From Desulfobacterales bacterium (GTDB lineage Bacteria; Desulfobacterota; DSM-4660; Desulfatiglandales; Desulfatiglandaceae): a stretch of DNA of 8,066 nt. The notes below the pieces were generated by a model. The model was not told where the DNA came from and searched no databases. It saw only the letters and a program-made list of their open reading frames with translations. This document shows, one piece after another, positions 4,514 to 8,066 of this stretch. The DNA lies in assembly GCA_022013615.1 (NCBI GenBank), contig JAKLQB010000566.1:1-8066 (forward strand). The letters run 5' to 3'. The position numbers and the translations under genes are program-made. Each line of letters opens with the position of its first letter. The first letter of the stretch is position 1.

Positions 4514-4616
4514 CCAACAAAATCTTTCCTCTGTGTTCTTTGCCTGCCCCGTTAAATGCCTCTTTCCGTCTATTTAACTGGGGCGCCTCTGCGGTGATAT
4601 ACAATAGTCAATAGTC
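4514..4616 (+). repeat. composite intergenic repeat, copy g, first part
   Basis: Begins CCAACAAAATCTTTCCTCTG, like copy b. The 51-bp hairpin element (4541-4591) sits inside the CTCTGCG module, after which GCGGTGATATACAATAGTCA and AATAGTC resume. The copy is interrupted at 4617 by a short hairpin insert and continues at about 4648. Confidence 0.85.
4541..4591. repeat. 51-bp exact direct repeat with hairpin, copy 1
   Basis: Identical over 51 bases to 6948-6998, in the same orientation. GCCCCGTTAAAT and ATTTAACTGGGGC are complementary except for one bulged base, giving a strong 12-base stem around GCCTCTTTCCGTCT. It is embedded in the composite repeat and can be removed in thought to leave a normal CTCTG...CGCCTCTGCG module, so it looks like an inserted palindromic unit. 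Confidence 0.92.
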
Positions 4617-4647
4617 CCCGATGAATCGGGATTTCCGCTACGCTCCA
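4617..4647. repeat. short hairpin insert inside composite repeat
   Basis: CCCGATGAATCGGG (CCCGA/TCGGG stem with a TGAA loop) followed by ATTTCCGCTACGCTCC interrupts the CAATAGTC heptamer tract. The heptamers stop at 4616 and resume with CAATCGTAAATAGTCAATCG. It appears to be a separate palindromic unit inserted into the repeat. Confidence 0.65.
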
Positions 4648-4733
4648 ACAATCGTAAATAGTCAATCGCTAAAAGCCCTATGCTCTATGCTCCTTGCCCT
4701 ATGCCCTACGCCCCATGCCCTATGCTCTTTGCC
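4648..4733 (+). repeat. composite repeat end with degenerate 10-11-bp tandem units
   Basis: After CAATCGTAAATAGTCAATCG the sequence becomes about six degenerate units of CCCTATGCTCTATGCTCC and CCCTACGCCCCATG type, ending two bases before the gmd stop codon. The same unit type occurs at 1428-1467 and 7152-7185. Confidence 0.8.
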
Positions 4734-4735
4734 AC

Positions 4736-5866
4736 TTACTCAAACTGATTAAACGTCCGAAAACCTTCGCTCTGGCACAACTGGTCCCTCTCCGCCTCCT
4801 TCAAATCTTCCCGCACCATCATCTTTACCAGATCATCAAATGATACAGTTGGTTCCCATCCTAACTTTGAACGGGCCTTTGACGGATCACCGAGGAGGTA
4901 GTCCACTTCAGTGGGTCTGAAATAGCCGGGGTCTATGAGGACGACTTCGTCGCCTGTTTTAGGCCGAAGCCCAGAATTAGATCCCCTTGGATCCTTGTCA
5001 ATTCCGGCCACTATCCCGACTTCATCAACACCGGAGCCGCGCCATTCCAGCTCAATCCCTGCCTCTAAAAATGCCTTTTCCACGAACTCTCTTACGGAAT
5101 GGGCCTCACCGGTGGCAATGACAAAATCATCTGGATCATCTTGCTGCAAAATCAGCCACATACCTTTCACAAAATCTCCGGCATAGCCCCAATCCCTTTT
5201 GGAATCCAGGTTGCCAAGATAAAGCTTGCCCTGCAGCCCCAACTTAATGCGTGCCACAGCCCGTGTGATCTTACGGGTGACAAAAGTCTCACCTCTTACT
5301 GGAGACTCGTGGTTGAAAAGAATCCCGTTGCACGCGAACATGCTGTATGCCTCACGATAATTTACCGTGATCCAGTATGCATAGAGTTTGGCTACCGCGT
5401 ATGGGCTTCGCGGATAAAACGGCGTTGTCTCGCTCTGTGGAATCTCCTGTACTTTTCCATAAAGCTCGCTTGTTGAGGCTTGATAAAACCTGGCCTTATC
5501 CTCAAGGTCTAAAATCCTTATGGCCTCAAGAAGGCGCAAAGCGCCTAACGCGTCACTGTTTGCGGTGTACTCAGCAGTTTCAAAAGAGACCTGCACGTGG
5601 CTCTGGGCCGCAAGATTATAGATCTCATCAGGCTGTGTTTCCTGGATGATGCGGATCAAGTTCGTGGCATCCGTCAGATCCCCGTAATGCATGAAAAACC
5701 GGACGTCCTTCTCATGAGGATCAATGTAAAGATGGTCCACCCGCCCCGTATTAAACGACGAAGACCTGCGCTTGACACCATGCACCTCATAACCCTTTTT
5801 CAACAAAAACCCAGCCAGATATGCGCCGTCCTGACCAGTAATTCCCGTAATAAGTGCTCTTTTCAT
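4736..5866 (-). CDS. gmd: GDP-mannose 4,6-dehydratase
   Basis: A 376-residue cytoplasmic enzyme that converts GDP-D-mannose to GDP-4-keto-6-deoxy-D-mannose, the first step towards GDP-fucose, GDP-rhamnose, GDP-perosamine and related sugars for O-antigen or capsule. It is an extended short-chain dehydrogenase: NADP-binding [12 protein letters not shown] (residues 8-19), RRSSSFNT.R (33-42), GDLTD (62-66), NLAAQSHV (84-91), catalytic STSELYG (131-137: T132, E134) and YAVAK (Y156, K160), then [18 protein letters not shown] (183-200) and [11 protein letters not shown] (223-233). The length is normal and the gene appears intact. AAGGA lies nine bases before the ATG. There is no downstream fucose-synthase gene; the next feature is repeat DNA. 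A pseudogene sits just upstream, and wecB lies 1.4 kb away on the same strand, consistent with an interrupted polysaccharide locus. Confidence 0.97.
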   Translation of the reverse strand: MKRALITGITGQDGAYLAGFLLKKGYEVHGVKRRSSSFNTGRVDHLYIDPHEKDVRFFMHYGDLTDATNLIRIIQETQPDEIYNLAAQSHVQVSFETAEYTANSDALGALRLLEAIRILDLEDKARFYQASTSELYGKVQEIPQSETTPFYPRSPYAVAKLYAYWITVNYREAYSMFACNGILFNHESPVRGETFVTRKITRAVARIKLGLQGKLYLGNLDSKRDWGYAGDFVKGMWLILQQDDPDDFVIATGEAHSVREFVEKAFLEAGIELEWRGSGVDEVGIVAGIDKDPRGSNSGLRPKTGDEVVLIDPGYFRPTEVDYLLGDPSKARSKLGWEPTVSFDDLVKMMVREDLKEAERDQLCQSEGFRTFNQFE

Positions 5867-5894
5867 GAGTAGTATTCCTTATATGTTTTTTAGG

Positions 5895-6067
5895 CTATAT
5901 TTTACCTGTTATCATAGGTTTCTCTTCCTCGGCTTTAAGCTTGCTTTTGGCTAACTCAATAATCATGGCCTTTTTGTAAACGCTTTCGAGGAATCCAAAA
6001 CCGAGCTGGTTGAAAACATTATAAGCGCAGCCGATGATTTTGTGTGAGTGATTTCTTCGTATTCCAT
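5895..6067 (-). pseudogene. GxxExxY-family protein, frameshifted and truncated
   Basis: From ATG at 6067 the first frame reads MEYEEITHTKSS. Removing two bases in the CACACA run (6041-6046) joins MEYEEITH to KIIGCAYNVFNQLGFGFLES and VYKKAMIIELAKSKLKAEEE, which ends with KPMITGKI and TAG at 5895. This is the N-terminal half of the GxxExxY family (GFLESVY is the namesake motif), a predicted PD-(D/E)XK-type nuclease domain often found in polysaccharide and accessory loci. The family is usually about 125 residues, so the catalytic second half is missing as well. The remnant ends about 28 bases before the gmd start. The two-base slip in a CA repeat could be a recent mutation, but the missing C-terminus indicates longer decay. 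Confidence 0.78.
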
Positions 6068-6151
6068 TTTCGTATGTGTGAGATTTACAGGATATTCAAA
6101 ATTGGGTTTATTTTGTTCGTTGAGTTTATTGATTTACCTGAGTTCTTGAGC

Positions 6152-6403
6152 TTACAAGCTCGATTCTGCCCTATTTTTGTATGGCTTTGAGAAATCCATC
6201 ATTTTTGCTTGTGCTGCTTCCAAGATGGAATCCCTGATGAAGGAGCTAGCCTCTAATATTTCAATCCCGATCAATTCGCCACTTTGATTGAGCTCCGCTG
6301 TGACATTTGGGCTCAATTCCACGCTATTCACTTCTTCCTGGTCAGAAATAACAAGATGCAAGATGTCTTCCTCTTTGAAATAATTCATTTTTGTCTTACT
6401 CAT
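6152..6403 (-). CDS. DUF2283 family protein (putative antitoxin)
   Basis: An 83-residue protein starting MSKTKMNYFKEEDILHLVIS. It has the DUF2283 layout: a Y..EEDILH..IS strand pair (residues 7-20), an EVNSVELSPNVTAELN segment (about 24-39), then the hallmark GELIGIEILEAS (about 42-53), followed by a C-terminal helix. The frame is open 18 codons further upstream, inside the previous gene, but GGGAGG seven bases before the ATG at 6403 fixes the start. ATGAGTAA forms an 8-base overlap with the stop of the upstream gene, indicating coupling. In this arrangement DUF2283 proteins are thought to be the antitoxin partner of the preceding protein. Downstream is the 84-base gap before the GxxExxY remnant. 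Confidence 0.85.
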   Translation of the reverse strand: MSKTKMNYFKEEDILHLVISDQEEVNSVELSPNVTAELNQSGELIGIEILEASSFIRDSILEAAQAKMMDFSKPYKNRAESSL

Positions 6404-6683
6404 ATGTAAACCTCCCTGTCTTGAGACGGAAATTGATTTGTTGGCGCGTGGTTGCATGAATAGTGACTGGTATTATCTCGTTTCCCTTTCTTTCATAAGG
6501 GATCATAACTAATCGGTTATCATGCTTGCCAACAACTATCATACGCCGTGTAACAGTATCGAAGTACCTTTCTCTTGAATACCGGATAATGCCTTCAATC
6601 TTCGTAAGTTCAAATCTCCTAAAGCCAGCTCTGAATTTCATATATTCAGACCACACGACTGAAAATCGTTCAAAATCTTCCAC
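6396..6683 (-). CDS. conserved small protein, probable toxin paired with DUF2283
   Basis: A 95-residue protein from a GTG start with GGAGGGGGAG a few bases upstream. Key stretches are VVWSEYMKFRAGFRRFELTK (9-28), IIRYSRERYFDTVTRRMIVV (32-51), RLVMIPYE (57-64) and the basic, conserved-looking HATTRQQINFRLKTGRF (76-92). The fold pattern (helix, then R.RYFD strand, V.VG.H...LVMIPYE strands, VTIHA..R C-terminus) recalls the DUF4258/BrnT/RelE-like toxins, whose C-terminal HA...R residues act in RNA cleavage. I know this protein as a recurrent partner of DUF2283, but not a named family with proven activity. It lies 33 bases after an AbrB-like antitoxin gene and overlaps the DUF2283 gene by 8 bases. 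Confidence 0.7.
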   Translation of the reverse strand: MEDFERFSVVWSEYMKFRAGFRRFELTKIEGIIRYSRERYFDTVTRRMIVVGKHDNRLVMIPYERKGNEIIPVTIHATTRQQINFRLKTGRFTYE

Positions 6684-6716
6684 CTCCCCCTCCAGCTTCC
6701 ATTTATGTATTTCGGC

Positions 6717-6902
6717 TTAGCTTTTTCCGCGGAAAGCGGAGTTAGTTTCATCACTTTCATTAGCATACACTTCCCGAGATTCATCTTCCAAATACAAAAC
6801 CACCCTCACTCTCTCTTTTCCCTTCAGCTTTTCATATATCTCATTAGGGAGAGAAAGGTGTCCTCTTTCTAATAATTCGCCCTGATATTCAATTATTTCC
6901 AT
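6717..6902 (-). CDS. AbrB-like small antitoxin-type protein
   Basis: A 61-residue protein starting MEIIEYQGELLERGHLSLPN. The layout, a GEL.E.G.LSLP.EI...L turn-helix followed by a VRVVLYLED strand, fits the SpoVT/AbrB swapped-hairpin DNA-binding fold of VapB-like antitoxins. AAGGA lies eight to nine bases before the ATG. After about residue 40 the tail (ESREVYANESDETNSAFRGK) is short and polar and lacks the tryptophan-containing helix usual in this group, so it may be truncated or diverged. It is the first gene of the three-gene TA-like operon and lies just downstream of the long repeat block, from which its promoter would have to read. Its cognate toxin would normally be a PIN protein, which is absent. 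Confidence 0.68.
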   Translation of the reverse strand: MEIIEYQGELLERGHLSLPNEIYEKLKGKERVRVVLYLEDESREVYANESDETNSAFRGKS

Positions 6903-6926
6903 AATTCACATCCTTTTAAAACATAC

Positions 6927-7185
6927 AAATCTTTGCTCTGCGTCCTCTGCCTGCCCCGTTAAATGCCTCTTTCCGTCTATTTAACTGGGGCGCCTCTGTG
7001 TGAGATACAATAGTCAATAGTCAATCGAAAATAGTCAATCGTTAATTGCCCTCTGCGGTGAAATACAATAGTCATTAGTCAATAGTCAATAGTCAATCGT
7101 TAATCGTTCTCTGCGGTGATATACAATAGTCAATAGTCAATCGCTAAACGCCCTCCACCCTATGCCCTATGCTCCATGCCCCCTG
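6927..7185 (+). repeat. composite repeat block, copy h, with three-unit tandem array
   Basis: The long gap between the AbrB-like gene and wecB is repeat DNA with no gene. After CAAATCTTTGCTCTGCGTCC and the second 51-bp element, units begin CTCTGTGTGAGATACAATAG (6994), CTCTGCGGTGAAATACAATA (7051) and CTCTGCGGTGATATACAATA (7109): three tandem copies with a period of 57-58 bases, each carrying two to four CAATAGT-type heptamers and a variable end (GTTAATTGCC, GTTAATCGTT, GCTAAACGCC). CCCTATGCCCTATGCTCC-type units follow. Confidence 0.9.
6948..6998. repeat. 51-bp exact direct repeat with hairpin, copy 2
   Basis: Identical to 4541-4591 in the same orientation, with the same 12-base stem. The two copies bracket about 2.4 kb containing gmd, the GxxExxY remnant and the three-gene TA-like operon. 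Confidence 0.92.
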
Positions 7186-7237
7186 CCCAGTTTTAACCAA
7201 TACAACCAATAAAACTAATGGAACTATTCAAACTATT
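7186..7237. repeat. degenerate 10-bp AACTATT/AACCAAT tandem tract
   Basis: Read on the minus strand, directly after the wecB stop, the sequence runs TTGAAATAGT TTGAATAGTT, then CCATTAGTTT TATTGGTTGT, then ATTGGTTAAA: five degenerate units of ten bases. The plus strand is poor in G. It has no hairpin, so it is not an obvious terminator for wecB. Confidence 0.55.
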
Positions 7238-8066
7238 TCAACTAATCCTATCCAAAACTACTCTCCATATCCTCTCAGCCGCCCTCCCATCCCATTTAGG
7301 AGGCACTACGTATTCCTTCCCTTTCTTGTTAATACTTGTTTGATATGCCCTAAGGATTGACTCTTTTTTAGTACCGGCCAGGACATTAGTTCCCATCTCA
7401 ATTGTAATAGGCCGTTCAGTATTCTCTCGAATCGTCACACACGGCACACCCAGGGCAGTAGTTTCCTCCTGCAATCCACCACTGTCAGTCATAACCAGCC
7501 TTGCATCTTTCCACAGAAAAAGGGATTCTTTGAAACCCAGAGGGGGTAAAAGAGAAATGTTATCTGAAAGCTCAATGTTAAACTCATCCATCATCTTCTT
7601 GGTTCTTGGATGAACAGGAAAAAGAATCGGCCTTTCTGCCGCAATGTAATTCAATGCCCCGGCGATCTCATCAAAACATTCTCTGGAATCGACATTGGAA
7701 GGCCGGTGTAAGGTCAAAAAAACATAGTCCTTTTTTCCATTTTTTAATTCAAGGGTTGAGAAACCTTTGCCATCATCTTTTTCAAGCTTTCCGGCCTGAT
7801 AAAGTAGATTATCAATCATTACATTTCCTACCAAATGAATTCTGTCTTTTGGTTTACCTTCCTGGAGAAGATTCTTTATACCGCTTTCTTCGGTCACAAA
7901 GAAATAGTCTGATATAGAGTCTGTCACCATGCGATTGATTTCCTCAGGCATGGTAAGGTCAAAGCTCCTGAGCCCTGCCTCAACATGAGCAACTTGGATC
8001 AGGAGCTTCTTGGCCACCACGCTGCACGCCAAGGTGGAATTGACATCACCCACAACAATAACCAAG
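7238..8066 (-). CDS. wecB: UDP-N-acetylglucosamine 2-epimerase, C-terminal part (5' end outside window)
   Basis: The last 275 codons of a non-hydrolysing UDP-GlcNAc 2-epimerase, which interconverts UDP-GlcNAc and UDP-ManNAc in the cytoplasm for enterobacterial-common-antigen, O-antigen or capsule synthesis. It has a GT-B fold. Visible family motifs, in order: GDVNST at the window edge, HVEAGLRSFDLTMPEEINR, FVTEESG, HLVGNVMID, FLTLHRPSNVD, FPVHPRT, LLPPLGF..., VMTDSGGLQEETTALGVPCV and RENTERPITIEMGTNVL. These include the substrate-binding Glu of PEE, the His of HP.R and the DSGG(L/I)QEE loop. About 100 N-terminal residues lie beyond position 8066, so no start is given. The reading frame is intact. 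The gene symbol could also be mnaA or another synonym. Confidence 0.95.
   Translation of the reverse strand, partial: LVIVVGDVNSTLACSVVAKKLLIQVAHVEAGLRSFDLTMPEEINRMVTDSISDYFFVTEESGIKNLLQEGKPKDRIHLVGNVMIDNLLYQAGKLEKDDGKGFSTLELKNGKKDYVFLTLHRPSNVDSRECFDEIAGALNYIAAERPILFPVHPRTKKMMDEFNIELSDNISLLPPLGFKESLFLWKDARLVMTDSGGLQEETTALGVPCVTIRENTERPITIEMGTNVLAGTKKESILRAYQTSINKKGKEYVVPPKWDGRAAERIWRVVLDRIS

Noticed and set aside
4935..5872. Several plus-strand open frames (4935-5186, 5099-5476, 5377-5649, 5597-5872)
   Set aside because: They lie wholly or almost wholly antisense to gmd, have no family resemblance, and are the usual shadows of a long coding frame.
6994..7152. Possible CRISPR array
   Set aside because: Three tandem units with a 57-58 bp period consist of internally repeated heptamers, with no unique spacers of constant length and no cas genes nearby.
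7606..7917. Plus-strand open frame opposite wecB
   Set aside because: It is antisense to a well-conserved epimerase and has no family features.

Overview
This window looks like accessory DNA from a free-living, probably uncultured Gram-negative-type bacterium of moderate to slightly AT-rich composition. Three things point that way: two nucleotide-sugar genes for surface polysaccharide (GDP-mannose 4,6-dehydratase, and the C-terminal three quarters of a UDP-GlcNAc 2-epimerase), many small toxin-antitoxin (TA)-type families common in environmental Desulfobacterota, Nitrospirota, cyanobacteria and Chloroflexi, and intergenic DNA full of a composite low-complexity repeat. The phylum cannot be fixed from the sequence.

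Layout, left to right. 1-609 (+): a consensus-like promoter followed by an overlapping DUF4160/DUF2442 pair. 732-1329 (-): two tandem antitoxin-like genes, the first a DUF104 protein, with no toxin beside them. 1371-1550: repeat block. 1558-2013 (-): a YgiT-type zinc-finger gene preceded by a frame-broken gene remnant that overlaps its start. 2086-3117 (-): a TumE-type toxin and its small partner plus a GC-richer ORF remnant, the whole block bracketed by two copies of a 35-bp hairpin repeat. 3399-3632 (-): a second YgiT-type gene. 3708-4066 (+): a consensus sigma70-type promoter reading into a 5'-truncated PIN toxin and an overlapping small partner gene. 4292-4378 (-): a DUF4258-like N-terminal stub that ends at a repeat. 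4736-5866 (-): gmd. 5895-6067 (-): a frameshifted, truncated GxxExxY-family pseudogene. 6152-6902 (-): a three-gene TA-like operon (AbrB-like antitoxin, probable toxin, DUF2283 partner). 6927-7185: long repeat block with a three-unit tandem array. 7238-end (-): wecB-like epimerase running off the window.

The small genes are mostly overlapping pairs with clear Shine-Dalgarno sequences, as expected of TA modules. Several are in decay: a PIN toxin without its N-terminus, a DUF4258 toxin without its C-terminus, another possible DUF4258 tail in broken frames, and lone antitoxins. Three breakpoints fall at or near one repeat family, so the repeat looks like a site of insertion or recombination. The two polysaccharide genes are separated by this TA/repeat material, which suggests a surface-polysaccharide locus peppered with TA modules. 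Nested direct repeats (35, 38 and 51 bp) enclose separate gene blocks and could support modular gain or loss.
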